Made by a program: the position numbers and the translations under genes. Positions 51,430 to 60,945 of a stretch of 64,000 nt of DNA are shown piece after piece; the stretch's first letter is position 1, and every line of letters starts with the position of its first letter. Source of the DNA: Paraburkholderia aromaticivorans (lineage in GTDB: Bacteria; Pseudomonadota; Gammaproteobacteria; Burkholderiales; Burkholderiaceae); assembly GCF_012689525.1 (NCBI RefSeq), contig NZ_CP051516.1, positions 4,278,001-4,342,000 of the forward strand, in the 5' to 3' direction. The notes under the pieces are model-generated. The model did no database searches. It saw only the letters and a program-made list of their open reading frames with translations, and was not told where the DNA came from.

Positions 51430-51708
51430 TCAATGCCAGACGCGCTGCTTGTAGTGCTTGACCTCGTGCCGCGTTGCCTTGCGTGCCGAAATAATCCGGA
51501 CCACGTCTTCAACCCGTTCGACATACACCACGATGCCCACAATGCTTGCGATCCAGCCCATCGCGACCCAGCGGTCTTCGCCGTAGTCTTCCCGTTGGTC
51601 CAACGCCGTGAGTAACGGGTGATTGAACACGTCGATAGCATCCTGAAAATCGATCCCGTGTTTGCGAATGTTGATCTGATTTTTGATTTCGTCCCATTCA
51701 AACAGCAC
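51430..51708 (-). CDS. brnT: BrnT-family ribonuclease toxin
   Basis: A 92-residue toxin. The family motifs FEWDEIKNQINIRKHGIDF at the N-terminus and RIISARKATRHEVKHY near the C-terminus are present, including the basic and His residues of the RelE-like active site, so the toxin looks intact. It starts with GTG, with AGGTGA three bases upstream. Paired with brnA. A CAGCA/TGCTG dyad lies upstream (51740-51755) and could be the operator. Confidence 0.93.
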   Translation of the reverse strand: MLFEWDEIKNQINIRKHGIDFQDAIDVFNHPLLTALDQREDYGEDRWVAMGWIASIVGIVVYVERVEDVVRIISARKATRHEVKHYKQRVWH

Positions 51709-51907
51709 GCGTCACCTGTATTGACGTTTGTACATACAGCATAGCATGCTGGGAGCCGCTATGGCTGCGTGTGCCGCGAGCAGTTTGCGGCATACGTGTA
51801 CGTCGGACTGGGTGCTTCAGATACCGGTTCCTATGGTGGCCGAACGGCCTATCCGGTTTAGGACGTTTGAGTCGTTGCGGTTGTTTCGTGTTCGGTTCTG
51901 ATGAACC

Positions 51908-53071
51908 TCACCCCGCCTCCACCACAAACCCGTGCTGCCGCAAAAGCTGCAGCACGCCCTTGCGGCCACCCAGATGCAACGCGCCGATCGCCACGAAAAC
52001 CGGCTTGTTCGGCGCGGCAATCATCAGCATCCGCGAAACGAAGCGCCGGTTGCGGTCATAGACGATCTTGTTGTCGATCGAATCGGAAATGCGCTTGTCG
52101 CGGGCCAGTTTTTCGGATTTCGCGACCTGCCAGGCGGCGATCGCATCCGCATCGCCCACGCGCCACAGCCGATGCAAGGTCCGCACGTCCGCGACATTTT
52201 CCGCCGGCGTCTGCACCAGATCCTGCGCCAGCATCTCGCGCTGCTGCGCGAGCGTCAGCCCCGTGAACGCACGCATCTGCTGCGACAAGGTCTCCAGACC
52301 GACGATCTTGCCGCGCGTGCGCAGATACACGTTCTGCAGTTGCGCTTCCGAGCCGTACTCGGTCTGCAGGCCGGCACTCAGCGAATCGTAGGTTTCGACC
52401 AGCAACGAAGCGAGCCACGGTCGCATCTTCTTGATGGCGTCGAGTGCCGCCGGGTTGCCGTGCAGCCGGAAGGCGAGCTTGTGCCACAAAGGCTCGGGCA
52501 GCAATCCCGGCAGACAGTCGCGTCGGCAGACGCCGTACTTCGAGACGTCGTCTTGTGAAACCAGCAGTTCGTCGGGTGAGAGTTCGAGCGCCAGCGTCGG
52601 CGAGGCGACAAGTGCGCCGAGGATCGGGGCGCGGAAAGGCTGATCGGCGGGGTAGTCGGCGGGATCTCCGACATGCAGTGTGCCCAGCACGTAGATGGTG
52701 GTCGTGCCGCGTGTCGCGACATAGAACGGCATGCGCGCCGGCTGCGCGCGCACCGGGCCGCTCGCCGTGGTGCCCGGCAACGCAGGCGGTGAAGCGGGCG
52801 GCGGATTGGAGCCCGGCAAGCTGGCGCGTGGCGGAGCCGGCATGTTAGGCACCGGCAGCGCCGGACGCCCCGCCTGCGCGGGCGCATTGGCGGCCGCCCC
52901 GGCGGCATGCGCGACGCCGAACTGCCCCATGCCCAGATGAAATACGGAACAAACGCCGAAGAGCGCGGCACCAGCCAGTGCACGCGCCCTCCAGCGCCGC
53001 GTTGAAGCGGCGTTCAAGCCGCCGTCACGCAAGCGGCGCGTAAGACGACGCGCCGCCAACCCATCAGGCAT
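51908..53071 (-). CDS. TraB/GumN-family exported protein
   Basis: About 387 residues from [15 protein letters not shown] hydrophobic segment near residues 30-55 (ALAGAALFGVCSVFHLGMG) acts as signal or anchor, then a Pro/Ala-rich linker. The TraB/GumN domain follows with its two hallmark motifs, IYVLGTLHVGDPADYP and VFVAIGALHLGGRKGVLQLL. The fold resembles Tiki-type metalloproteases; the conserved His residues are present. The start overlaps the dppF stop by eight bases, so it is translated as the last gene of the dpp operon. Confidence 0.87.
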   Translation of the reverse strand: MPDGLAARRLTRRLRDGGLNAASTRRWRARALAGAALFGVCSVFHLGMGQFGVAHAAGAAANAPAQAGRPALPVPNMPAPPRASLPGSNPPPASPPALPGTTASGPVRAQPARMPFYVATRGTTTIYVLGTLHVGDPADYPADQPFRAPILGALVASPTLALELSPDELLVSQDDVSKYGVCRRDCLPGLLPEPLWHKLAFRLHGNPAALDAIKKMRPWLASLLVETYDSLSAGLQTEYGSEAQLQNVYLRTRGKIVGLETLSQQMRAFTGLTLAQQREMLAQDLVQTPAENVADVRTLHRLWRVGDADAIAAWQVAKSEKLARDKRISDSIDNKIVYDRNRRFVSRMLMIAAPNKPVFVAIGALHLGGRKGVLQLLRQHGFVVEAG

Positions 53072-54083
53072 CCACGTCCCCCACCTCCTCGGCGCGGTGA
53101 CACGACACCTGGCGGCCATCCACTTCACGCAGCTTCGGTTCTTCGCTGCGGCAGCGGTCGATCACGTACGGGCAGCGCTGATGAAACGTGCAACCCGACG
53201 GCGGATTCAGCGGCGAAGGCATTTCGCCTTGCAGCTTGATCTTGATCGTGCGATCCGCCTCGAAGATCGAAGGTGTGGCCGACATCAGCGCGCGCGTGTA
53301 CGGATGACGCGGCTTCGAGAAAATCTGCGTCTTGTCGCCGAGTTCCGCCACGCCGCCGAAGTACATCACCATCACATCGTCGGCGATATGCTCTACCACC
53401 GAGAGGTTGTGCGAGATGAACACGTAGCTGGTCTTGAACTGCTCCTGCAGATCCATGAACAGATTCAGAATCTGCGCCTGGATCGACACGTCGAGCGCCG
53501 ATACGGGTTCGTCGGCGACCACGATCTGCGGGTCGAGAATCATCGCGCGCGCAATCGCCACGCGCTGCCGCTGACCGCCGGAGAACATATGCGGATAGCG
53601 CTTCGCATGCTCCGGACGCAGGCCGACCGTGCGCATCATCTGCGCGATCCGTTCGGCGCGCTCGCTCGCGCTCAGTTGCGTGTTGATCGCGAGCGGTTCG
53701 CCGAGCGTCTGCTCGACGGTCTTGCGCGGATTCAGTGAGGCAAACGGGTTCTGGAACACCATCTGCACCCGCCGCCGCAGCGCCGCGATCTTCGCGTGAT
53801 CGGCGCCGGCCACGTCTTCACCGTCGATCAGCAAACGGCCCGCGGTGGGCGCTTCGATCATGGTGAGTTGACGAGCAAGCGTCGATTTGCCGCAGCCGGA
53901 TTCGCCGACCACCGCCAGCGTCTTGCCGCGATCGAGCGCGAACGAAACCCCGTTGAGCGCCTTCACGGTGCCGGACGCGAACATGCCGCGCTTGACCGTG
54001 TAGTAGCGCGCCAGTTGCTCCGCGACCAGCACGTGGTCGCCCGCATGGTCCGACTGGCGCCGCGTTTCGAGTACTGCGTTCAT
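53064..54083 (-). CDS. dppF: Dipeptide ABC transporter ATP-binding protein DppF
   Basis: A 339-residue ATPase of the Opp/Dpp type. Walker [13 protein letters not shown], signature [16 protein letters not shown] and Walker [13 protein letters not shown] are intact, and the C-terminal oligopeptide/dipeptide domain has [14 protein letters not shown], whose cysteines often carry an Fe-S cluster in this family. It overlaps dppD by ATGA and works with it on the DppBC membrane pair. Confidence 0.96.
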   Translation of the reverse strand: MNAVLETRRQSDHAGDHVLVAEQLARYYTVKRGMFASGTVKALNGVSFALDRGKTLAVVGESGCGKSTLARQLTMIEAPTAGRLLIDGEDVAGADHAKIAALRRRVQMVFQNPFASLNPRKTVEQTLGEPLAINTQLSASERAERIAQMMRTVGLRPEHAKRYPHMFSGGQRQRVAIARAMILDPQIVVADEPVSALDVSIQAQILNLFMDLQEQFKTSYVFISHNLSVVEHIADDVMVMYFGGVAELGDKTQIFSKPRHPYTRALMSATPSIFEADRTIKIKLQGEMPSPLNPPSGCTFHQRCPYVIDRCRSEEPKLREVDGRQVSCHRAEEVGDVDA

Positions 54084-55084
54084 CGTGCGCCTCCATGGGT
54101 GTGAACGTTGGCGTCGCCGCTCAGGTTCAAAGGTTTGATGCAGCGCACGCGCGCCACTTCAGCGTGACCTTGCATCGGCGCGAGCGCGGGCCGCGCTTTC
54201 ATGCAGTCGTCGACGACGTACTTGCAGCGCGGCGCGAACAGACAGCCTTTGGGACGATCGTCTCGACCCGGCACCATGCCCGGCAATGCAGCGAGCCGCA
54301 CGGCGCCGACATTGTGCTCGGGAATCGCCGCCAGCAACGCTTCCGTATACGGATGATGCGGCGCGGCGAAAATGTCCGGCACTTTGTTCGTTTCGATCAC
54401 TTCGCCAGCGTACATGACCGCGACGCGTTGCGCGACCTCGGACACCACCGCCAGATCGTGCGAGATCAGCACGAGCGCCATGCCGCGATCCTTCTGCAGC
54501 TTGATCAGCAGTTCCATGATCTGCGCCTGGATCGTCACGTCGAGCGCGGTGGTCGGTTCGTCGGCGATCAGCAGCTTCGGGTTGCAGGCAATCGCCATGG
54601 CGATCATCACGCGCTGGTTCATGCCGCCCGACATCTGATGCGGAAACGAGCCGATGCGGCCTTTCGGGTCGGGAATGCCGACCTGATCCAGCAGTTCCAA
54701 AGCGCGTTTGTCCAACGCGCCGCCGCGCAAGCCTTCATGCAGCTTCAGCACTTCCTTGATCTGATAGCCGACGGTATAACTCGGGTTCAGACTGGTGAGC
54801 GCGTCCTGGAACACCATCGCGATGTCTTTGCCGATGACCTTGCGGCGTTCCTTCGCCGATGCCTTCAGCAGGTTCTTGCCGTTGAAGGTGATTTCGTCGG
54901 CCGTCACTTTGCCCGGCGCGTCGATCAGGCCCATCAGCGCCATCATCGTCACGCTCTTGCCCGAGCCCGATTCGCCGACCACGCCGACCACTTCGCCGGG
55001 CGCGACATCGAGGTTGATCCGGTCGACCGCGGGCAGGCCGTTGAAGTTCACCGCCAGATTGCGGATGGTCAATAAGCTAGTCAT
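54080..55084 (-). CDS. dppD: Dipeptide ABC transporter ATP-binding protein DppD
   Basis: A 334-residue ATPase. Walker A is [12 protein letters not shown], the signature [16 protein letters not shown] and Walker [13 protein letters not shown]. The C-terminal Opp domain has [19 protein letters not shown]. The ATG directly follows the dppC stop codon (TAA-ATG), so translation passes from dppC to dppD to dppF. Confidence 0.96.
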   Translation of the reverse strand: MTSLLTIRNLAVNFNGLPAVDRINLDVAPGEVVGVVGESGSGKSVTMMALMGLIDAPGKVTADEITFNGKNLLKASAKERRKVIGKDIAMVFQDALTSLNPSYTVGYQIKEVLKLHEGLRGGALDKRALELLDQVGIPDPKGRIGSFPHQMSGGMNQRVMIAMAIACNPKLLIADEPTTALDVTIQAQIMELLIKLQKDRGMALVLISHDLAVVSEVAQRVAVMYAGEVIETNKVPDIFAAPHHPYTEALLAAIPEHNVGAVRLAALPGMVPGRDDRPKGCLFAPRCKYVVDDCMKARPALAPMQGHAEVARVRCIKPLNLSGDANVHTHGGAR

Positions 55085-56002
55085 TTAGGCCATCCTTTTC
55101 AGTTTGGGATCGAGTGCGTCGCGCAGCCCGTCGCCGAGCAGATTGATCGCGAGCACCGAGATCAGGATGGACAGACCCGGCATGGTGACGATCCACCAGG
55201 CGCTGTCGATGTAGTCGCGCGCCGAGGCCAGCATCGCGCCCCACTCCGCCGACGGCGGTTGCACGCCGAGGCCGAGAAAGCCGAGTGCCGCGGCGTCGAG
55301 AATCGCCGACGAAAAACCCAAGGTGGCCTGCACGATCAGCGGTGCGGTGCAGTTCGGCAGCACTTGCGAGAACATCAAGCGCATAGTGCCGGCGCCCGCC
55401 ACGCGTGAAGCCGTCACGTACTCTTTCTGCAACTCGCCCTGCGCCGATGCGCGCGTCAAACGCACATAGCCCGGCAAGGCGACGATCGCGATCGCGAGCA
55501 TCGTGTTGACGAGACCCGGACCGATGATCGCCACCACCGCGACGGCAAGCAGCAGCGACGGCAATGCGAGCAGCACGTCCATGATGCGCATGATCGGCGT
55601 GTCGGCCCACTTCTCGAAGAATGCCGCGATCAGACCGAGCACGACGCCCGGAATCAGCGCGAGCACCACCGAGACGAAGCCGATCCAGAACGACAGCCGC
55701 GCGCCGTACATCAGACGCGAGAGGATGTCGCGGCCCGCTTCGTCGGTACCGAGAATGAACTTCCAGTTGCCGCCTTCGATCCATGCGGGCGGAATCTTCA
55801 CGAAATCGCGGTATTGCTCGATCGGGCTGTGCGGCGCGATCAACGGCGCAAAGATCGCGACGAAGACGATGACCAGCACGATGATGCCCGCGCTGACTGC
55901 GCCACGGTTACGCGAGAAATTCGCCCAGAATTCACGGGCGGCGATGGCGCGGCCACTCGGAGGAGTGACCGACTGGGGGACTGTATTTTGAATGTCTGCC
56001 AT
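55085..56002 (-). CDS. dppC: Dipeptide ABC transporter permease DppC
   Basis: A 305-residue inner-membrane permease with about six segments, a first one near residues 35-55 (AGIIVLVIVFVAIFAPLIAP) and the periplasmic loop containing FILGTDEAGRDILSRLMYGA. The EAA loop that contacts the ATPases is YVTASRVAGAGTMRLMFSQV. AGGTGAG precedes the start; the gap from dppB is seven bases. Confidence 0.95.
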   Translation of the reverse strand: MADIQNTVPQSVTPPSGRAIAAREFWANFSRNRGAVSAGIIVLVIVFVAIFAPLIAPHSPIEQYRDFVKIPPAWIEGGNWKFILGTDEAGRDILSRLMYGARLSFWIGFVSVVLALIPGVVLGLIAAFFEKWADTPIMRIMDVLLALPSLLLAVAVVAIIGPGLVNTMLAIAIVALPGYVRLTRASAQGELQKEYVTASRVAGAGTMRLMFSQVLPNCTAPLIVQATLGFSSAILDAAALGFLGLGVQPPSAEWGAMLASARDYIDSAWWIVTMPGLSILISVLAINLLGDGLRDALDPKLKRMA

Positions 56003-56009
56003 TTTCAGC

Positions 56010-57020
56010 TCACCTCGTATGGCGGATGCGCGGATTCAGCACGCCGTACAACAAATCGACGACGAGGTTCACGACGATCACCAGCGTGGCAATCATCAGG
56101 ATACCGCCCTGCACCACCGGATAGTCGCGCCGGCCAATCGCGTCGATCAGCCACTTGCCGATACCCGGCCACGAGAACAACGTCTCGGTAAGCACTGCGC
56201 CTGCCAGCAGCGTGCCGACTTGCAAGCCGATCACCGTGACCACCGGAATCAGCGCATTGCGCAACGCATGCACGACGATCACGCGTCCCGGCGACAAGCC
56301 CTTCGCGCGCGCGGTGCGGATGTAGTCCTCGCGCAGCACTTCGAGCATCGACGAGCGCGTCATGCGCGCGACGACCGCCAGCGGAATCGTGCCGAGCACG
56401 ATGGCCGGCAGGATCAGATGGCTGAGCGCGGATTTGAAGGCGCCTTCGTCGGTGGACATCATCGCGTCGATCAGCATGAAGCCGGTCACGTGCGGAATGT
56501 CGTATTCGACCGCGATGCGGCCGGACACCGGCGTCCAGCCGAGCTTCACGGAGAACACCATGATGAGGATCAAGCCCCACCAGAAGATCGGCATCGAGTA
56601 GCCGGTCAGGGCCGTGCCCATCACGCCGTGATCGACCACCGTGCCGCGCCGCAACGCGGCGAACACGCCCGCCGGCAAGCCGACGATCAGCGCGAACGCC
56701 ATCGCGCAGATCGACAGTTCGACGGTCGCGGGAAAGCGTGCGAGGAATTCGCCCATCACGCTGGTGTTGGTGATGATCGAGGTGCCGAGGTCGCCGTGCA
56801 CCGCGCGCCCGATGTAATGGACGTACTGCATCGGCAGGGATTCGTCGAGCCCGAGCCGGTGCATTGCCGCGGCGTGCATGGCGGGATCGACGCCGCGCTC
56901 GCCCATCATCACTTCGATGGGGTCGCCCGGTATCAGGTGAATCAGCGCAAACGCGAGGATCGTGATGCCGATGAAGGTCGGAATCACCATGCCGATGCGG
57001 CGCAAAACAAAGCGGAACAT
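56010..57020 (-). CDS. dppB: Dipeptide ABC transporter permease DppB
   Basis: A 336-residue inner-membrane permease with about six segments. The N-terminal signature MFRFVLRRIGMVIPTFIGIT and LIPGDPIEVMMGERG are typical of DppB/OppB, and the EAA loop is YIRTARAKGLSPGRVIVVHA. It lies 139 bases downstream of dppA1 with no clear terminator between. Confidence 0.95.
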   Translation of the reverse strand: MFRFVLRRIGMVIPTFIGITILAFALIHLIPGDPIEVMMGERGVDPAMHAAAMHRLGLDESLPMQYVHYIGRAVHGDLGTSIITNTSVMGEFLARFPATVELSICAMAFALIVGLPAGVFAALRRGTVVDHGVMGTALTGYSMPIFWWGLILIMVFSVKLGWTPVSGRIAVEYDIPHVTGFMLIDAMMSTDEGAFKSALSHLILPAIVLGTIPLAVVARMTRSSMLEVLREDYIRTARAKGLSPGRVIVVHALRNALIPVVTVIGLQVGTLLAGAVLTETLFSWPGIGKWLIDAIGRRDYPVVQGGILMIATLVIVVNLVVDLLYGVLNPRIRHTR

Positions 57021-57159
57021 GGTTTTGTCCCTATGGTCTTGGTGAAGAAAAAACGCAACCGGCGACGAGGGCTCGTGACCCCGGTCGCCGGACCATTTCG
57101 ACCAGTTTTCTAACCGTGCGAAAAGCGTACTGCGCGAATTTTACGAATTGCTTGCCGAA

Positions 57160-58788
57160 TTACTTGACGCTGACGCCGTCGAAACGCGCATAGCCGAGCG
57201 GTTCGATGCGCATATCCACCACCTTCTTGCTGACAGGCTGGTACACGGTGGAGTGAGCGATCGGCGAGAACGGCAGTTGCTGCGCGAAGATCTGTTGCGC
57301 CTGCATGTAAGCCGTCGTGCGCGCGCCCAGATCGGACGTGACACGGCCCTTCTGGATCAGCTCGTCAAACGGCTTGTAGCACCACTTCGAGAAGTTGTTG
57401 CCGTTCACCGCTTCGCAGCCGAGCAGCGTGCCGAGCCAGTTGTCCGGATCGCCGTTGTCGCCGGTCCAGCCGATCAGCATCGTGTCGTCCTCACCTGCGT
57501 GAGCGCGCTTGATGTACTCGCCCCACTCATACGTGACGATCTTCGCCTTCACGCCGATCTTGGCCCAATCGGCCTGGATCATTTCCGCCATCAGACGGGC
57601 GTTCGGGTTGTACGCGCGCTGCACCGGCATCGCCCACAGCGTGATGTCGAAGCCGTTCGCATAGCCGGCCTTCGCCAGCAAGGCCTTGGCCTTCTCCGTA
57701 TCGTAGGACGCGCTCTTCAGGTTCTTGTCGTACGACCATTGGGTCGGCGGCATCGGATTCGTGGCAGCCTGGCCTGCGCCCTGGTACACCGAGTCGATGA
57801 TCGCCTTCTTGTTGATCGCCAGGTCGAGCGCCTGACGCACTTCGACCTTGTCGACCGGCTTGTGCGTCACGTTGTACGCGAGGTAGCCGAGGTTGAAGCC
57901 CGGTTGCGACGGCATCGCGATGTTCGCTTCAGCCTTCAGCGGCGCGATGTCGGCCGGACGCGGATAGCTCATCACCTGGCATTCGTCGCGCTTGATCTTC
58001 TGCACGCGCACGCCGGCGTCCGGCGTGATCGAGAAGATCAGCTTGGAGATCTTCACCGTGTTCGGCTTCCAGTAATCCGGATTGCCGTCGAAGCGGATCG
58101 TCGCGTCTTTCGTGTAGCTGCGGAAGATGAACGGGCCCGTGCCGACCGGCAACTGGTTGATGTCGGCGGCCTTGCCGGCTTTCATCAACTGGTCGCCGTA
58201 TTCACCCGAGAGGATCGACGCGTATTCCATCGCCAGATTCTGGATGAACGGCGCGTTGACTTCCTTCAGCGTGAACTTGACCGTGTACGGGTCGACCTTT
58301 TCGACGCCAGTGATCAGCTTGTCGAGGCCCATATCCGTGAAGTACGGGAACTGGACCGGGTAAGCCTTATGAAAGGCCGAGTTCGCATCCAGCATGCGCT
58401 GGAACGTGAACACGACGTCGTCCGCGTTGAATTCGCGCGTCGGCTTGAAGAACGACGTGGTCTGGAACTTCACGCCATGACGCAGATGGAACGTGTAGGT
58501 CTTGCCGTCCGCGGACACATCCCACTTTTCGGCGAGGCCCGGCTCGACCTTGGTGCCGCCGCGCTCGAATTCGACGAGGCGGTTGTAGACGGTGAACGTA
58601 TTAGCAGTGAAATCGGTGCCCGTGGTGTATTGGGCCGGATCAAAACCCGCGGGACTGCCTTCTGAGCAGTAGACCAGGGTTTTATTCGGGATCTCGGCGC
58701 GCGCGACACTTGCGCCCACCATCGATGCCGCTGCAGCTGCGACGAGCGTCGTAACACGCGCGGCGCGCAACAGGTTGTTTTGCTTCAT
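57160..58788 (-). CDS. dppA: Dipeptide-binding periplasmic protein, copy 1
   Basis: A 542-residue SBP-bac-5 protein that delivers dipeptides (in some hosts also haem or delta-aminolevulinate) to DppBCDF. The signal peptide ends near VARA-EI (residue 32). Family features: LVYCSEGSPAGFDPAQYTTG, then FHLRHGVKFQTTSFFKPTRE, SYPRPADIAPLK and VKAKIVTYEWGEYIKRAHAG. GGAGG is seven bases upstream of the ATG. It is highly similar to the second copy immediately upstream. Confidence 0.95.
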   Translation of the reverse strand: MKQNNLLRAARVTTLVAAAAASMVGASVARAEIPNKTLVYCSEGSPAGFDPAQYTTGTDFTANTFTVYNRLVEFERGGTKVEPGLAEKWDVSADGKTYTFHLRHGVKFQTTSFFKPTREFNADDVVFTFQRMLDANSAFHKAYPVQFPYFTDMGLDKLITGVEKVDPYTVKFTLKEVNAPFIQNLAMEYASILSGEYGDQLMKAGKAADINQLPVGTGPFIFRSYTKDATIRFDGNPDYWKPNTVKISKLIFSITPDAGVRVQKIKRDECQVMSYPRPADIAPLKAEANIAMPSQPGFNLGYLAYNVTHKPVDKVEVRQALDLAINKKAIIDSVYQGAGQAATNPMPPTQWSYDKNLKSASYDTEKAKALLAKAGYANGFDITLWAMPVQRAYNPNARLMAEMIQADWAKIGVKAKIVTYEWGEYIKRAHAGEDDTMLIGWTGDNGDPDNWLGTLLGCEAVNGNNFSKWCYKPFDELIQKGRVTSDLGARTTAYMQAQQIFAQQLPFSPIAHSTVYQPVSKKVVDMRIEPLGYARFDGVSVK

Positions 58789-58913
58789 GTTTCCTCCAGG
58801 TTCGTGGCCGGCTCCCGCCAGCGTAGCGCGATATTACTTGAGCTTGGCTCGCAGCACCAAGCGGAGGAAATCCCCCATGTTGACGATCGGAAACCATTCG
58901 GGCATAAGGGCAG

Positions 58914-58943
58914 CCGCACGCCGGCGCTGGCCGGAGCATGCGG
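58914..58943 (-). other. Hairpin between the two dppA genes
   Basis: CCGCA...CCGGC and GCCGG...TGCGG fold into a GC-rich hairpin with small internal mismatches. It lies in the 194-base spacer, together with a weak terminator-like GC stem plus six T right after the upstream dppA stop (58963-58982). It may adjust the amounts of the two binding proteins and the permease. Confidence 0.45.
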
Positions 58944-58982
58944 CTTTAGAAGCTCGTCTCAGCAAAAAACGGCCCGCCGCCC

Positions 58983-60626
58983 TTATTTCAGACCCACGTT
59001 CATGAATTGCGTCGGGCCGAACGGGTCGATCTTGAACCCCGTGACGTTCTTGCTGATCGGCTGATAGACCGTGGAGTGGGCGATTGGTGTGAACGGCACC
59101 TGATCCTTGAAGATCTCCTGCGCTTCCGTGTAAGCCTTGGTGCGCTCAGACATTTCTGTCGTGCCACGGCCCTTTCTGATCAGATCGTCATAGGGTTTGT
59201 AGCACCATTTGGAAAAGTTACTGCCGTTGACCGCGTCGCAACCCAGCAATACGCCGAGCCAGTTATCCGGATCACCATAATCGCCGGTCCAGCCAATCAG
59301 CATGGCTTCATGCTCGCCGGAATGCCCACGGCGAATATATTCGCCCCATTCGTACGTGGCGATCTTCACCTTGACGCCGATCTTCGCCCAATCGGATTGC
59401 AGCATTTCCGCCATCAGCCGCGCGTTCGGGTTATAAGGCCGTTGAACCGGCATGGCCCACAGCGTCAGGTCGAAACCGTCCGGATAACCCGCCTGTTTCA
59501 GCAGCGCTTTGGCTTTTTCCGTGTCGTACGGAGCGTCCTTCAGATTCTTGTCGTAGCCCCACTGCGTGGGCGGCATGGGGTTGGTCGCCGCCTGGCCGGC
59601 GCCCTGATACACCGACTCGATAATCGCTTTCTTATTGATCGACATATCGAGCGCGCGGCGCACCAACACGTTGTCGAGGGGCTTCTTGGTGGTGTTGTAC
59701 GCGATATAGCCGAGGTTGAAACCCACCTCGTTCGGCATGACGAGCGACGCATCGGTTTTCACCGTCGGCACATCGGCGGGACGTGGATACGACATCACCT
59801 GGCATTCACCGCGTTTCAGTTTTTGCAAACGCACGGCCGGATCGACGGTAATCGCGAATATCAGCTTGCTGACTTTGACAACGCCCGGCTTCCAGTAATC
59901 GGGATTACCGTCGAAGCGAATCGTGTCGTCCTTCGTATAGCTGCGGAAAATGAACGGGCCGGTGCCGACCGGATATTGATTGATATCCGACGCTTTACCT
60001 GCTTTCAATAACTGATCGGCGTATTCGGCCGAGAGAATCGACGCGAACGGCATCGCGATCTGTTGTAAAAATGGTGCGTCGACTTCCTTCAACGTGAACG
60101 TGACTGTGTACGGATCGACCTTTTCGACCTTCGCGATGTTCTTGGCGAGGCCCAGATCGGTGAAATACGGGAACGGCACCGAGTACGCCTTGCGGAACGG
60201 CTGCTCCGGATCGAGCATGCGCTGATACGTGAAGACGACGTCGTCCGCGTTAAATTCGCGCGTCGGCTTGAAAAACGACGTGGTCTGGAATTTCACGCCG
60301 TGGCGCAAATGAAACGTATAGGTCAGCCCGTCCGGCGACACGTCCCATTTTTCGGCGAGGCCCGGTTCGATATCCGTGCTGCCATGCGCAAACTCGATCA
60401 GCCGGTTGTAGACCGTATACGACCCCGCGCTGAACTCGACGCTGGTGGTGTATTGCGCACTGTCGAAGCCCGCCGGACTGCCTTCGGAGCAGAACACGAG
60501 GGTCTTGTCGGGCAGCTTGGCCGCGTCGGCGGCAGCGGGCGAAAGGCCGGCGCTCAGAACCGCGCACGCGCTCAGCGCTGGAAGGCAGGTCTGGCGAACT
60601 GCAAACAGCAACTTGGATACCGTCAT
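58983..60626 (-). CDS. dppA: Dipeptide-binding periplasmic protein, copy 2
   Basis: A 547-residue paralogue of the downstream binding protein. The signal peptide ends near residue 35 (SPAAA-DA). Most blocks match copy 1 nearly residue for residue (FKPTREFNADDVVFTYQRML, SYPRPADVPTVK), while others drift (VEKVDPYTVTF, MNVGLK end), so it is an older tandem duplication. The ATG at 60626 has GGAGA about seven bases upstream; a GTG one codon earlier is less likely. First gene of the dpp operon, behind a strong promoter. Confidence 0.94.
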   Translation of the reverse strand: MTVSKLLFAVRQTCLPALSACAVLSAGLSPAAADAAKLPDKTLVFCSEGSPAGFDSAQYTTSVEFSAGSYTVYNRLIEFAHGSTDIEPGLAEKWDVSPDGLTYTFHLRHGVKFQTTSFFKPTREFNADDVVFTYQRMLDPEQPFRKAYSVPFPYFTDLGLAKNIAKVEKVDPYTVTFTLKEVDAPFLQQIAMPFASILSAEYADQLLKAGKASDINQYPVGTGPFIFRSYTKDDTIRFDGNPDYWKPGVVKVSKLIFAITVDPAVRLQKLKRGECQVMSYPRPADVPTVKTDASLVMPNEVGFNLGYIAYNTTKKPLDNVLVRRALDMSINKKAIIESVYQGAGQAATNPMPPTQWGYDKNLKDAPYDTEKAKALLKQAGYPDGFDLTLWAMPVQRPYNPNARLMAEMLQSDWAKIGVKVKIATYEWGEYIRRGHSGEHEAMLIGWTGDYGDPDNWLGVLLGCDAVNGSNFSKWCYKPYDDLIRKGRGTTEMSERTKAYTEAQEIFKDQVPFTPIAHSTVYQPISKNVTGFKIDPFGPTQFMNVGLK

Positions 60627-60664
60627 CACGTTCTCCGCACAGCAGCCACGTCAGCTGCGCTTTG

Positions 60665-60693
60665 ATCATAGACAGCACAAAAATCGGGTTCAA
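60665..60693 (-). promoter_or_regulatory. Sigma-70 promoter of the dpp operon
   Basis: TTGAAC (60693-60688), exactly 17 bases, TATGAT (60670-60665) on the minus strand, the best promoter match in the window. It puts the transcription start about 30 bases before the dppA2 ATG. The 60627-60945 spacer otherwise holds only this and the metF terminator. Confidence 0.75.
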
Positions 60694-60887
60694 TCCGGGC
60701 TTACGCGCCGCAAGCTTCACTCGGGCTGGCGCGTTTGTTGCGATGCAGCAGTCGTTGCGGCAGATTTCGCGCGTCGGAATCGTCGTTCCTGCTTCATTCA
60801 CCCGCGGCTCGCGCGGCAGCCACGTAGCATTCGCGTGCAAGCCGCGGCGCCCATTCCGCGCCATTCGTGGCACCCACTCACCGCGCG

Positions 60888-60922
60888 AAAAAAACCGCGC
60901 GACCGAATGAGCCGCGCGGTTT
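60888..60922 (-). terminator. Terminator after metF
   Basis: On the minus strand AAACCGCGCG and CGCGCGGTTT form a 10-bp stem with an 11-base loop, then a T run. It closes the ahcY-metF operon 24 bases after the metF stop. Confidence 0.88.
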
Positions 60923-60945
60923 CGTCTCAACAACGTGGTTTGGCC

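Noticed and set aside
53064..60626. Oppositely, an antimicrobial-peptide or nickel transporter
   Set aside because: Sequence motifs fit general Dpp/Opp components. The binding proteins have the DppA-style blocks and no nikR or biosynthetic genes are nearby.
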